Shown here: piece after piece, positions 1 to 7,950 of the stretch | Numbering within the stretch: position 1 is the first letter of the stretch | How the letters are laid out: each line of letters opens with the position of its first letter | Origin: Pseudanabaena sp. Chao 1811 | GTDB lineage: Bacteria; Cyanobacteriota; Cyanobacteriia; Pseudanabaenales; Pseudanabaenaceae | NCBI RefSeq assembly: GCF_027942295.1 | Contig: NZ_CP101416.1 | Location: 4,512,501-4,576,500, forward strand | Direction of reading: 5' to 3' | Length of the DNA stretch: 64,000 bases | Program-made: the position numbers and the translations under genes | The notes under the pieces: generated by a model | Database searches by the model: none | Told to the model about the DNA's origin: nothing | What the model saw: only the letters and a program-made list of their open reading frames with translations

Positions 1-560
1 TACAAGGATTTGTTAATCACTCTGCCATTGTCTCGGACTTTGATGACTAGACAGTCCAGAAAGACGATTGGATAGACTGCTTCAAGGGGACGGTTTTGCC
101 ATTGCTTCACCTCGTCAATTACTGCATCTGTAACATTGGAAATAAGTGTTGGTGATACTTCAACACCATACATTTCTTGCAACTGGGCTTGAATATCCCT
201 GACACTCATACCTCGTGCGTAGAGAGCAATGATCTTTTCATCTAGTCCTGACAAGCGACTTTGTCCTTTCTTCACCATCTGCGGTTCAAACTCCCCTTGC
301 CGATCTCGGGGGACTGCGATTTCGGCTACGCCAAAGTCACCTTGCACTTTTTTCTGGCTATAACCGTTGCGACTGTTGGTTTGTCCTTCTGGTCTAGGTT
401 CGTGCTTACCGTATCCCAGATGGGTTGATAGTTCTGCTTCCAATGCTCTCTCCACCAACGCGGTTGTCAGTTGTTTCAGAATGCCTCCTTCTCCGAATAG
501 GTCAGGTGGTGTTTTACATTCTTGCAGCAATTCGTCGAGCAATTCTTTGCGTATATTCAT
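1..560 (-). CDS. IS256-family (mutator-type) transposase, N-terminal part
   Basis: This is the N-terminal 186 codons of a DDE transposase of the IS256/mutator type, which catalyses cut-and-paste movement of its element. The frame is open from ATG at 558-560 to the window edge. Typical family segments are visible: the start [14 protein letters not shown], a Gly-rich LGYGKHE segment, [10 protein letters not shown], the regulatory stretch [13 protein letters not shown], and [13 protein letters not shown], which contains the first catalytic Asp. The second and third catalytic residues lie outside the window. No internal stop or frameshift was found in the part that can be read, so the copy could be intact. 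The two related copies in this window share no overlapping coding part, so their divergence can be judged only from the ends. Confidence 0.9.
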   Translation of the reverse strand, partial: MNIRKELLDELLQECKTPPDLFGEGGILKQLTTALVERALEAELSTHLGYGKHEPRPEGQTNSRNGYSQKKVQGDFGVAEIAVPRDRQGEFEPQMVKKGQSRLSGLDEKIIALYARGMSVRDIQAQLQEMYGVEVSPTLISNVTDAVIDEVKQWQNRPLEAVYPIVFLDCLVIKVRDNGRVINKSL

Positions 561-641
561 CAGTTTTAGTGTTGGTAATTGTGTGTCTAGATCATCTCTC
601 TGTATATATCCCAGACTTTACACACTTCACTTTACACTCTC
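1..641 (-). mobile_element. IS256-family insertion sequence, 5' part (cut by window edge)
   Basis: The right-hand boundary is a terminal inverted repeat. Read on the minus strand from 641 inward it begins GAGAGTGTAAAGTGAAGTGT and continues GTAAAGTC. It matches in most positions the end of the IS256 remnant at 29141 (GAGACTGTCAAGTAAATTGT, then GTAAAGTC). The transposase reads leftward and leaves the window, so the other end and the target duplication cannot be seen. Confidence 0.85.
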
Positions 642-808
642 ATTTGAGATATAGGCAGACATAATAGACAGCTAGAATCATTGCTGTGCATAGCTTTGCT
701 TACGCTGTCCACATTGACTATAAGTTTTTTACTCTTTTAACTTCTTCTTTCCGCTACTTTTATTTTTATTATTATTTTCCTTTTATAGAAAAAGATATAG
801 TCAAAGTG

Positions 809-864
809 GGCAGAGTAGTCAACCCGTTACTGTGTATGGTTTTTGAGTTGACCACATCTCTGCC
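809..864. terminator. Interrupted inverted repeat downstream of the VapE-like gene
   Basis: GGCAGAG (809-815) and GTCAAC (818-823) pair with GTTGAC (847-852) and CTCTGCC (858-864). The gene at 870-2105 reads leftward into this structure, so it is a plausible transcript 3' end, but no clean U-tract follows. It could also be a recombination site of the islet. Nothing else recognisable lies in 642-869. Confidence 0.35.
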
Positions 865-869
865 TATGA

Positions 870-2105
870 CTAGATCTTCGACCAGTAATAGCCATCTGGA
901 AATTCTTTGGTTCTCATTCTCTTACTTTGATAACCAGCACTTTTCAAGATTGCTGAGACACGGTTAGAGTAGCTTTTGTTCTGTCTGCTTGTAGGTATTT
1001 CAAGAGTTTTGGTAAGCACATCTGCAATAGTAAAGGGTTCTGTTCTGCTTGCTGCCCAACTTATAACTTGAGACTCCCATACATCACCTATTGCATAGTT
1101 AGAGTTGATCTGAGTGCTTAAAGATTGCTCTTCATCTGTTAGATGCCATTGATAACCCGCTTGATAAAGTTTCATAGCTGAAGCCCAAATCAGATCGCGG
1201 TTGTCTTTAACATAGGCAGTATCAATTTTCTTATCTACCTTGATAACCCAGAATCGTCTGTTACCTGTCGGGTCTACAAGAAACTGCTCTTGGTTGGTAG
1301 TTCCTACAAATACAAAGTGTCGCGATCTTGTCTCACTTTCATTGACATACAGATGTTTAATTTCATCCTTTGTTTTACTCATTTCATTTTTGAGACTTTC
1401 AATCTTGTTGGTGGTAAGCTTCGCTCCAAATTCACCCCACTCGATCAACCAATACTTATACTGTTCTTTAAGAGCTTGGTTATCTCTAGTGCTATGTGAC
1501 AGGGTATAGAAAAATTCACCCGCAAGAGCTTCAAAAAATGTAGTCTTGCCTATACCTTGATTGCCTTGCAGAATCAAAGCTGTATCAACCTTACAACCTG
1601 CTTGTTTTGCTCTTGCTACAGCACTAACAAGAAACTTAACAAAGTATGTAACCTCAATATCTTGCTGAAGACCGAGAATATTTTTAGCTACATTGACAAG
1701 TACATCCTCACAAGCTTGTTCAGAATATTTCTTGTAAGTATCATCAAGGTATTCAACAATAGGATTATAAGGATTAGCTTTAGCAATTTTATAGACTAGA
1801 CTGAGCAGATCATCTTTAGATCCAATAATATTTCTCTCAGTTTCAATATGGTATCTTATATCTGCAAAATCAAGCGATTGTCCATCAAGATTAATCCTTG
1901 AACTACAAACATTTATACCTAGCCTTTTAGAATAGTGTGTGTGTAATACTTCATGCAATGTACTGAAGTCAAGGTGAGTCTTTTTATTCTTGTCTTTACT
2001 GTCTTCTTTAGGAAATGGTACAATATTAGTAGAATTAGATTTAGTTGATCTTTTTGTTTTCATGGTTTTTTGATTGAGATTAGATTTTCTTGGGGCGTTA
2101 GTCAT
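870..2105 (-). CDS. VapE/VirE-family P-loop ATPase (phage or plasmid type)
   Basis: A 411-residue protein of the virulence-associated protein E family, ATPases of superfamily 3 helicase type found in prophages, satellites and plasmids and often linked to primases. Residues 1-60 are polar, Lys/Ser/Asn-rich and probably disordered. The core has a Walker A loop GNQGIGKTTF near residue 184, an acidic Walker B-like segment YWLIEWGEF near 218, and the family signature GTTNQEQFLVDPTGNRRFW near 270-290 with the sensor Asn and the arginine pair. A C-terminal winged-helix-like region follows. No primase domain is fused to it. It lies in an AT-rich stretch without HIP1 sites next to an RHH protein and an integrase, so it is most likely the replication or partition-like ATPase of a small integrated element. 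Start ATG at 2103-2105; no strong ribosome-binding site is visible. Confidence 0.8.
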   Translation of the reverse strand: MTNAPRKSNLNQKTMKTKRSTKSNSTNIVPFPKEDSKDKNKKTHLDFSTLHEVLHTHYSKRLGINVCSSRINLDGQSLDFADIRYHIETERNIIGSKDDLLSLVYKIAKANPYNPIVEYLDDTYKKYSEQACEDVLVNVAKNILGLQQDIEVTYFVKFLVSAVARAKQAGCKVDTALILQGNQGIGKTTFFEALAGEFFYTLSHSTRDNQALKEQYKYWLIEWGEFGAKLTTNKIESLKNEMSKTKDEIKHLYVNESETRSRHFVFVGTTNQEQFLVDPTGNRRFWVIKVDKKIDTAYVKDNRDLIWASAMKLYQAGYQWHLTDEEQSLSTQINSNYAIGDVWESQVISWAASRTEPFTIADVLTKTLEIPTSRQNKSYSNRVSAILKSAGYQSKRMRTKEFPDGYYWSKI

Positions 2106-2342
2106 TTTATGTGTTACCAGTATTAATTAGAAATAGCTGTGATGCTTTGAAAGTATATATTTCAGCGTATAGCATCATATAAATTTATTGAATTATTACT
2201 TGCTTCAAAACTCATTACTTAGAATGTTTTAAGAAGCTTTTAGTAACGAAAAATAAATATTTCTTTTACTTTCTTACTTATATTGTAACATATCTTAATG
2301 ATAATATGATATAATAAAGATATAAAAGAAAGAGGATATTTG
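2106..2342. promoter_or_regulatory. Divergent AT-rich regulatory gap between vapE-like and RHH genes
   Basis: The two genes diverge from this 237-bp AT-rich stretch. A TATAAT (2310-2315) lies 27 bp before the RHH start and an AAAGAGGA-like Shine-Dalgarno sequence lies just upstream of that ATG. A well spaced -35 box is not obvious. In elements with this layout the small RHH protein commonly represses the divergent promoters; that is an inference here. Confidence 0.35.
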
Positions 2343-2516
2343 ATGATGGCGAAAGGCAGAAAATCAGTATTGCGAAATGCAAAACTACTCAGTGTTTATT
2401 TAGATGAAAAAACTACAGAAAAGCTTGAAAATTTAGCATATACAACTTTAGTTCCCAAAGCTGCTATAGCTAGGGATATACTCACTAAGAAACTAATAGA
2501 AATAGGTACAAACTAG
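2343..2516 (+). CDS. Small ribbon-helix-helix (CopG/Arc-like) DNA-binding protein
   Basis: A 57-residue ORF starting with tandem ATG codons (MMAKGRKSVLRNAKLLS), preceded by a good Shine-Dalgarno sequence (AGAGGA about 8 bases upstream). The fold pattern matches ribbon-helix-helix regulators: a basic N-terminus, a short beta strand (LLSVYLDE), then helix A (KTTEKLENLAYTTL) and helix B (PKAAIARDILTKKLIEI). Such proteins dimerise and bind operator repeats, in phage, plasmid and toxin-antitoxin loci. It is divergent from the VapE-like gene and upstream of the convergent integrase. No toxin-like partner gene is adjacent, so a role as regulator or excision/copy-control protein of the islet fits better than a toxin-antitoxin pair. 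Confidence 0.7.
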   Translation: MMAKGRKSVLRNAKLLSVYLDEKTTEKLENLAYTTLVPKAAIARDILTKKLIEIGTN

Positions 2517-3042
2517 AAGCTAAAAAAACAAAAAACTACGCAGTAATTGCATAGTTCTTCTGGGTTATTATTCTGGGAGTCATACATCTCGTAGGCAGAC
2601 TTCTATATTGGTCTTTCCTACTTTTTTTCTATGATTAAATCTTACAGTTGACACTAAAAACTTTGTAATAATCTCTTAGTTCGCAGCTACCTTAGCTTTG
2701 ACAGATGTTTTATAAAAACACCGTGAGATCCGAAAGAACTAATTACCACTCGCTGTAGGACAGCCACCTGTAACTCTTTAACAGGTCGGTATTGAGGGTT
2801 GGTGCGTTGGTGCTACCTTTACCCGTTGGGCTTTGCTCTTTGCTTGCCCTCTCTCGACAACCAACTTAACAGACTCAACTTAGAAAAGCAAGACCGTAGA
2901 AGAAAAAGGTTGAGGCTAGTGTAGGTGTTATTGACTAAGTATTTATACTGTGTGTTTTTTAGTGCGATCGATAAATTTCTGTGCGATCGGTAAAATTAGA
3001 AGATTCACCAGAATCAATCTAGTGAGCCTTGCTATCAATGAT
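2517..3042. other. 526-bp convergent non-coding region with stem-loops
   Basis: No convincing ORF. It holds several potential stems: ACCTGT/ACAGGT around 2769-2787, GGGC...GCCC enclosing a TTTGCTCTTTGCTT loop near 2828-2850, and GGTTGG near 2800 against CCAACT near 2870. A direct repeat GTGCGATCG[A/G]TAAA occurs twice near 2961-2993. The region lies between the 3' ends of the RHH and integrase genes. It could encode a structured RNA, or hold an origin or attachment site of the element; the sequence alone does not decide. Confidence 0.3.
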
Positions 3043-4188
3043 TTAACTAAAGTCAGGCAAAGACGGTCTGTTTATAACGTGTCCATAGGTTTGCATAATC
3101 ATTGTTGTGTCTGAATGTCCCAGAAGATACGCTACAGAAGTAATAGGCATATTGGCTTCTAAAGCCATTGATGCAAGTGTGTGTCTAGTTATGTAGGGCT
3201 TACGATACTCAATATCTAACCCTGCTAAAACGACCTTCCATTGTCTCGTTGTAAAGTTATTATCATCAATTGCATTTCCATTGGGAGAAGTAAAAACCAA
3301 GTCATCAGGATTAAGATTGCGACATCTAATCGCAAGCATTTCAGTTAACCTAGCTGTCATTGTCAGAAAACGAATAGATCCTGTTTTTGTTTCTTTGCGG
3401 ACACGATGTTTACTAGCAGTCTGTCCCTGATCGCCTCTAGCTAAGACTGAGCAAATGACAATCTCATTACGGGTAAAATCTACGTGTTGACGCTGAAGCC
3501 CGATAGCTTCTGAAGGTCTGACACCAGTCAAAAACAAAAACTCAATGTAATCAGCATAAAAACTATGCTTGTAAGCTGAAGACTTTGGACAATAAAGGTT
3601 ATTGCGAAAAGCGTTAACTATTGCCCTTACCTCCTCATGATTAAAAGGTTTAACCTGATTCTTTAATACTTTTCTACGTTTCAACTTTGAAAAAGGGTTG
3701 TCAGATACAAGCTTTTCAGAGATCGCCCAATTTAGACAAGATACCAAATAGCTTAAAGAGTCGTTCCAAATTCGAGGGGATAGGCTCTCAATCGCTTCAT
3801 ACCAAGAAACGTCATGAGTCAAAGGATCGGCTTTTTCAATGTAGCGCCTAATTCTAGCGTAGTGAGAACAAAGCGTTCTAGTTGGTAAGTACAAGCTACT
3901 AACCCACTTATCCCAGATAGGAAGTAAGAGTTCTTGACTTGGTTTTACAACTTCAGGACTTGCAATGATAGCTACTTGCTTGATCCTGTATTTGTTTAGA
4001 GTAGGGTCAAAATTGCCAGATAAAATATCTAGCTCGATCTGTCTAGCCTTTTGCTCTGCTACTTTCATGTTGACGCTGGTGTGTGGCAATCCTAAAGCTA
4101 AGCAATATCTTTTTGACTCACAAGACCATCTTAAACGTATGCGATTATCATTCTTTTCTATGGCTACAGTGCCTTTCAGGGTTTTCAT
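3043..4188 (-). CDS. Tyrosine recombinase / phage-type integrase
   Basis: A site-specific recombinase of about 381 residues. It has an N-terminal arm-binding-like region, a SAM-like core-binding domain around residues 90-180 and a C-terminal catalytic domain. Visible catalytic positions are Arg in LTGVRPSEAIGL, Lys in KTGSIRFL, Arg-His in YITRHTLASMA, His in LLGHSDT and the nucleophile Tyr in MIMQTYGHV. The first His of the usual HxxR box is Tyr here (YITR), a variant known in some integrases. The ATG at 4186-4188 is preferred; the longer frame needs a TTG at 4207-4209 inside a tandem repeat. The gene faces away from the tRNA-Val gene 260 bp away. It is probably the integrase of the VapE/RHH islet. 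Confidence 0.85.
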   Translation of the reverse strand: MKTLKGTVAIEKNDNRIRLRWSCESKRYCLALGLPHTSVNMKVAEQKARQIELDILSGNFDPTLNKYRIKQVAIIASPEVVKPSQELLLPIWDKWVSSLYLPTRTLCSHYARIRRYIEKADPLTHDVSWYEAIESLSPRIWNDSLSYLVSCLNWAISEKLVSDNPFSKLKRRKVLKNQVKPFNHEEVRAIVNAFRNNLYCPKSSAYKHSFYADYIEFLFLTGVRPSEAIGLQRQHVDFTRNEIVICSVLARGDQGQTASKHRVRKETKTGSIRFLTMTARLTEMLAIRCRNLNPDDLVFTSPNGNAIDDNNFTTRQWKVVLAGLDIEYRKPYITRHTLASMALEANMPITSVAYLLGHSDTTMIMQTYGHVINRPSLPDFS

Positions 4189-4210
4189 TCCGTACCAATT
4201 CCGTACCAAT
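4189..4210. repeat. Two-copy 11-bp tandem repeat at the integrase start
   Basis: TCCGTACCAAT occurs twice back to back, immediately upstream of the integrase ATG. It would lie in the 5' untranslated region and could be an operator or a recombinase arm-binding site. Function is inferred only from position. Confidence 0.45.
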
Positions 4211-4385
4211 AGTTAGTTTTTGGTTTGGTTTTTGGTGTTAGAAAATTTCGTAAGCGTGTAAGACAATGTGAATAATGACTGAGATTAGAAAACTAGCTCT
4301 ATGTTTTCTATAACTTTTTAAAAGCCTAGAAAACCTTGTTATATAAGGCTTTCAGTATTAATTTTAAAAATTATCCATAAAAAGT

Positions 4386-4416
4386 TTGACTAAATGCGAT
4401 CACTATCTGCTATATT
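4386..4416 (+). promoter_or_regulatory. Possible sigma-70 promoter of tRNA-Val
   Basis: TTGACT (4386-4391) and TATATT (4411-4416) precede the tRNA by 30 bases. The spacer of 19 is longer than ideal, so this is tentative. Confidence 0.35.
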
Positions 4417-4446
4417 AATTGAGGTCAAAAAAACGACCGCAAGAAA

Positions 4447-4519
4447 GGGCGCTTAGCTCAGTTGGTAGAGCGTCTCGTTTACACCGAGAATGTCGGGGGT
4501 TCGAGTCCCTCAGCGCCCA
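4447..4519 (+). tRNA. tRNA-Val (anticodon UAC)
   Basis: The cloverleaf is complete: acceptor stem GGGCGCT/AGCGCCC, D arm GCTCAGTTGGTAGAGC, anticodon stem TCTCG/CGAGA with loop TTTACAC (anticodon TAC), and T arm GGGGG-TTCGAGT-CCCTC with one wobble-type mismatch. The 3' CCA is not encoded. It decodes GUA and other GUN codons. Its 3' end points away from the integrase islet and no second copy of the 3' end was found to the left, so it is not clearly the attachment site. Confidence 0.95.
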
Positions 4520-4578
4520 TACATCTTTAATAACTTGAATAAATAAGCTTGAGATTATATGTCTCAGGCTTATTTATT

Positions 4579-5538
4579 TTAAGCAAGCGATAATTCGCCA
4601 ACCGCTTCTAAACGGCTATATTTACCAATAAAAAGGAAAGATTCTTCTAGCTTTTGGGCAACGGTAGGACTGATCCAGCCTAATTGTTTGAGTAGATGGA
4701 TCGAAACCGCAGTTTTGGCGCGTTTAGAACCATCCATTACCTTAATTGCTAAACCTAAGCCTTCGCCAATGCGTCCAATACATTGAACTCCTTCCGCTCC
4801 TGACTTGCTAACAATTTCCCCATTGGTCAAGCGCATGAGTTCTGTGTCAAACTGACCATCTCCTGAAACCATATCAGGATGGCGAGTCATAGCGCGAGTG
4901 ATGCGCTCTAGGTGTAACTGATCATGGGCAGATAGTAACGCATAGAGATGGGCTAATTGACCAATTTCTAAGAGATAAGTCGGTACGCCACAATCATCAT
5001 GGGCGCAGATAAACTCCGCCGCAGGCATATGGAGCAAATCTGCCATTGTACTCAGAGCTAGTTGCTGTACAGGATGATTGCGATCCATATAGGAAGAAAT
5101 CTGCCATCCCTGTTGCTTGCAAACGGCGATCATCCCTGCATGTTTGCCAGAACAGTTGTGTTGCAAATTGCTTTTTTGACAGTCGGGAATTGGACATTGC
5201 AAAGCACTTGGCTCAACATCACAACGCCAGAGAATGCTAAAAACTTGTCGTGCTTGGGCGATCGTCCCTTGATGGGAGCCACAAATAATCGCTAAATCTC
5301 TTTCGGAGAGGTTAAAGCGCTCCTGTGCGCCCGAAATTGAAACAGGCAAAGCTTGAATGGGTTTAAGGCAAGAACGGGCAAAGGTTGTAGTTTGAGGATC
5401 ACCTGCAACTGATAACACTCTCCCCCTTGTATCAACTACCGCAGCTTGGCAAGAATGAATCGATTCGATGATGCCCTCACGCAACAACTGTACAGTAATT
5501 TTGTTAGCGGAGAAACGATTACGCTTGCCAAGGTTCAT
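4579..5538 (-). CDS. Asparaginase, Rhizobium-type (Asparaginase_II family)
   Basis: A 319-residue enzyme of the thermolabile/Rhizobium etli asparaginase family (Pfam Asparaginase_II), which hydrolyses L-asparagine to aspartate and ammonia and is unrelated to the bacterial type I/II amidohydrolases. Family motifs are present: RSCLKP near residues 55-60 (the Ser-x-x-Lys pair), ICGSHQG, HNCSGKHAGM near 127-136 and HDDCGVP near 180, with the two Cys and the Lys that form the zinc/catalytic centre in the characterised Rhizobium enzyme. The C-terminal SGAEGV and GLGLAIKVMDGSKRA segments are also typical. No signal peptide, so cytoplasmic. It ends 59 bp after tRNA-Val in opposite orientation and is divergent from the hydrolase at 5629. 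Start ATG at 5536-5538. Confidence 0.88.
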   Translation of the reverse strand: MNLGKRNRFSANKITVQLLREGIIESIHSCQAAVVDTRGRVLSVAGDPQTTTFARSCLKPIQALPVSISGAQERFNLSERDLAIICGSHQGTIAQARQVFSILWRCDVEPSALQCPIPDCQKSNLQHNCSGKHAGMIAVCKQQGWQISSYMDRNHPVQQLALSTMADLLHMPAAEFICAHDDCGVPTYLLEIGQLAHLYALLSAHDQLHLERITRAMTRHPDMVSGDGQFDTELMRLTNGEIVSKSGAEGVQCIGRIGEGLGLAIKVMDGSKRAKTAVSIHLLKQLGWISPTVAQKLEESFLFIGKYSRLEAVGELSLA

Positions 5539-5628
5539 AGGTTAATGCTTTAGGATCGCCACCATAATCCTACGGTAAGGCTAGGATATGTGTAAAGATA
5601 TGTAACAATTGTAGATATAAATATAGGT

Positions 5629-6510
5629 ATGGTTTCAATAAGTACTGCTCCGATCGCTGGTGAATATTGGCTTTGGCGCGATCAAAAAATTTATTTTGTC
5701 AAAGCTGGGGATAACCTGCAACGTCCACCATTGTTGTTAGTACATGGCTTTGGGGCATCCACTGACCACTGGCGCAAGAATATTGCAGAACTGAGTCAAG
5801 ATTTTGAAGTATATGCGATCGATCTGTTGGGTTTTGGGCGATCGCAAAAACCTGCATGGCAATATAGCGGCGATCTCTGGCGTGATCAGCTTCATGATTT
5901 TATTAATACTAAAATTCAACGTCCAACGATAATTGCAGGCAATTCTCTTGGTGGTTACTCATCTTTATGTGTGGCAGCCGACTATCCCCAATCCGTTGCG
6001 GGAATTGTATTGCTCAATAGTGCAGGACCTTTCACTGATACTAATCCTCTGGGTTCAAAAAAGGTCAACCCCATTCAAAAAGCAATTGGTCAAACTTTAC
6101 AAGGCATTTTGCGGCAACCTTGGGCAAATCAATTGCTATTTGCTTTTGTGCGCCAAAAATCACGAATTCGTAGCACTTTGCAAAAAGTATATTTAGATCA
6201 ATCTGCTGTAACTGAGCAATTAGTCGAGGAAATTTATCGCCCATCCTGTGATGAAGGAGCAGCGCAGGTATTTGCCTCTGTCTTTACTACACCTCAAGGC
6301 AAAAAAGTCGATCAGCTATTAACAGCGATGACCTGTCCCTTGTTAGTTATTTGGGGCGAAGGCGATCCTTGGATGAATTCCCGTGTAAGGGGTGCAAAAT
6401 TCCGTGAGTTTTATCCATCTCTAACTGAGCATTACATCAATGCGGGACATTGCCCCCACGATGAGTGTCCAGAAGTTGTCAATAAATTAATTTGTGATTA
6501 CTTTGTGTAG
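5629..6510 (+). CDS. Alpha/beta-fold hydrolase
   Basis: A 293-residue single-domain alpha/beta hydrolase. The oxyanion loop LLVHGFGASTDHWR lies near residues 36-50, the nucleophile elbow GNSLGGYSS near 108 (catalytic Ser), the acid in WGEGDPW near 247 and the His in AGHCPHDECPE near 275. A lid segment rich in Lys/Pro/Gln sits between strands 6 and 7 (residues 145-215). There is no signal peptide. Cyanobacteria carry several such enzymes, including chlorophyll dephytylase-like and haloalkane-dehalogenase-like members; the substrate cannot be told from sequence reading. It is a single gene, followed directly by a hairpin terminator. Confidence 0.85.
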   Translation: MVSISTAPIAGEYWLWRDQKIYFVKAGDNLQRPPLLLVHGFGASTDHWRKNIAELSQDFEVYAIDLLGFGRSQKPAWQYSGDLWRDQLHDFINTKIQRPTIIAGNSLGGYSSLCVAADYPQSVAGIVLLNSAGPFTDTNPLGSKKVNPIQKAIGQTLQGILRQPWANQLLFAFVRQKSRIRSTLQKVYLDQSAVTEQLVEEIYRPSCDEGAAQVFASVFTTPQGKKVDQLLTAMTCPLLVIWGEGDPWMNSRVRGAKFREFYPSLTEHYINAGHCPHDECPEVVNKLICDYFV

Positions 6511-6540
6511 AAAAGGCGGCGCTTTGCGCCACCTTTTCTT
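6511..6540 (+). terminator. Hairpin terminator after the hydrolase gene
   Basis: AAAAGGCGGCGC-TTT-GCGCCACCTTTT starts at the base after the stop codon. The stem has one mismatch and the descending arm ends in a T-run. The tip is of the GC-NNN-GC class seen throughout the window. Confidence 0.7.
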
Positions 6541-6678
6541 AACGTAAGTTCGGGATAATTTTGAGAGATGGTTTGCTACGCAAACCATCTCTCAATGCCT
6601 AAAAGTAAAAGCTTTGTCTAGCAAGGCTTTTACTTTTAGGCTTTTAAAATTTGACAGCTTACCCCCTGAACTGGTGTT
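6541..6678. repeat. MITE-like element family 1, copy A
   Basis: A 138-bp element with related inverted ends: AACGTAAGTTCGGGATAA on the left, and AACACCAGTTCAGGGGGTAA reading inward from the right. Inside are two palindromes: GGTTTGCTACGCAAACC with GAGAG flanks, then AAAAGTAAAAGC...GCTTTTACTTTT. The same architecture recurs at 23211, 32641 (opposite orientation) and 36291. No ORF inside. Confidence 0.8.
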
Positions 6679-6790
6679 TTCTTAGGGTTTCGTGATTAAT
6701 TTATGTAGTTAAGAAGTCGCTTTGCGCTGACTTAGCTATTAGGATGCTACATGATTGATATATTGAGTCAGACAAATAAAAAAATACAAA

Positions 6791-7153
6791 ATGGCAACTT
6801 GGCAATGTATTAGCGGTTGTGGTGCTTGCTGTAATCTTGATCCTAGTGATCGCCCTGATCTCGCTGATTACCTCACACCTGAAGAATTACAACAATATTT
6901 GAGTATGGTTGGTATTGATGGCTGGTGTATTAACTTCGATCGCATCAATCGTAAATGCTCAATTTATGAAACCCGTCCTCGCTTCTGTCGTGTGGAGCCT
7001 GATACTTTTTACGATATGTTTGGGGTGGAGCCTGAAGACCTTGATGAGTTTGCGATCGCCTGTTGCGAAGAACATATTGAATCAATCTATGGTGATCGAT
7101 CTCTAGAATTATTGCGATTTGAGCAAGCAATTAGCATTGCTGAAATTAGCTGA
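6791..7153 (+). CDS. YkgJ-family cysteine cluster protein
   Basis: A 120-residue soluble protein of the YkgJ/CxxCxxCC family (putative zinc- or iron-chelating domain). The cysteine pattern is clear: CISGCGACCNL at residues 6-16, WCINFD near 46, KCSIYETRPRFCRVEP near 56-71 and ACCEEH near 88. The IYETRPRFCR segment is the family signature. Related proteins are suspected metal-binding or modification factors, but no reaction is established. It is a short stand-alone gene. The ATG directly follows an AT-rich leader without a clear Shine-Dalgarno sequence. Confidence 0.85.
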   Translation: MATWQCISGCGACCNLDPSDRPDLADYLTPEELQQYLSMVGIDGWCINFDRINRKCSIYETRPRFCRVEPDTFYDMFGVEPEDLDEFAIACCEEHIESIYGDRSLELLRFEQAISIAEIS

Positions 7154-7262
7154 TAGAAATTTGATTGAAAAAATCACTGTGTTATGATATGCCTACATCA
7201 TCAAATAATGTAGTAAAGACTACAGATTGATTTTGCTGTTATCGATTTCAAAGCAGCCAATC

Positions 7263-7445
7263 ATGAATTTTATATCTTCATCGTTTCTGAGACAGTCGCC
7301 TGTAGATCCTCAACTTCAACTTAGACAAGCCACAAGCAACCGCAAAGCATCCAGCCAATTGCCAAAATCTCTATCTCTTAAGGAAGTAGAGCTTGCTCTA
7401 GATATGCGCTGGAGTAAAAAATTTATGCCTAGAGAGTTTGCTTAG
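7263..7445 (+). CDS. Small hypothetical protein (60 aa)
   Basis: An ORF of 60 codons from ATG 7263 (MNFISSSFLRQSPVDPQLQL...). The C-terminal half, SLSLKEVELALDMRWSKKFM, reads like one amphipathic helix; the N-terminal half is polar and low in structure. A longer frame would need a TTG at 7227. No family was recognised and there is no obvious ribosome-binding site, so it is only a candidate gene. It is followed by a factor-independent terminator at 7569, which supports transcription through here. Confidence 0.4.
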   Translation: MNFISSSFLRQSPVDPQLQLRQATSNRKASSQLPKSLSLKEVELALDMRWSKKFMPREFA

Positions 7446-7568
7446 AGAGTCTATTTAAAAATTCCAAAAAGAATGATGACGCTTCACACCACACATTTTT
7501 TGCGTCCTGAGCGAAATTTTTAGGGCTTATTGAGTAATTAGGGGAACAAAAACACCCCATTTAATTTC

Positions 7569-7609
7569 AAAAAGAGAGTAAATACCTTGAGGTACTTGCT
7601 CTCTTTTTT
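7569..7609 (+). terminator. Rho-independent terminator
   Basis: AAAAAGAGAG (7569-7578) pairs with CTCTCTTTTT (7599-7608), with an inner TACC-TTGA-GGTA stem. It ends in six Ts. It would end a transcript reading right from 7263. The rest of 7446-7761 holds nothing recognisable. Confidence 0.65.
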
Positions 7610-7761
7610 GTGACGAAGATCACAGAAGTGCAGAGATATGAAGCTATTAACTTCTTGATAGCAATCACATAGAGGCAGAGATGCGAGTCACATCTATATT
7701 TAGGATTTTAGAGCAAGCTAATTAATGTAGAAATCTTACGTCTAGTACCCCTTTTAAAGCC

Positions 7762-7950
7762 ATGAATAACAAAAGTACCATTAGAAATCTTGTTAACCGC
7801 GCTCTCCTTGTCAAGCGGCTTACGCCTGAGCTCGAAAACCTAATTAATCAAGAGCTTTCGCAACAGGGCTATATTACTGACCCTGATTATGAAGCATTAG
7901 AATATCTGATGCAGGCAATTGATCAAGGTAGAGTCCAACAAGTTTGCTAA
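7762..7950 (+). CDS. Small conserved-type hypothetical protein (62 aa)
   Basis: A 62-residue protein, MNNKSTIRNLVNRALLVKRL..., predicted all-helical: a basic first helix (residues 4-19), a second helix (PELENLINQELSQQG) and a third (DPDYEALEYLMQAIDQGRV). The composition, codon use and compact helical layout look like a real small cyanobacterial protein rather than a chance ORF, but I do not know its function. It has no membrane segment or cysteine motif. The stop codon overlaps the first unit of a 13-bp tandem repeat array. Confidence 0.6.
   Translation: MNNKSTIRNLVNRALLVKRLTPELENLINQELSQQGYITDPDYEALEYLMQAIDQGRVQQVC

Noticed and set aside
367-967. Three plus-strand ORFs (about 80-95 codons) at the left edge
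   Set aside because: They are antisense to the IS256 transposase or to the VapE 3' end, with composition of reversed coding sequence.
2343-2516. RHH protein as the antitoxin of a toxin-antitoxin pair
   Set aside because: No toxin-sized ORF overlaps or adjoins it on the same strand.
4447-4519. tRNA-Val as the attachment site of the islet
   Set aside because: The tRNA 3' end faces away from the islet and no duplicate of its 3' segment was found between 600 and 4400.
5046-5295. Plus-strand ORFs inside the asparaginase gene
   Set aside because: They are shadows of a well-supported enzyme on the minus strand.
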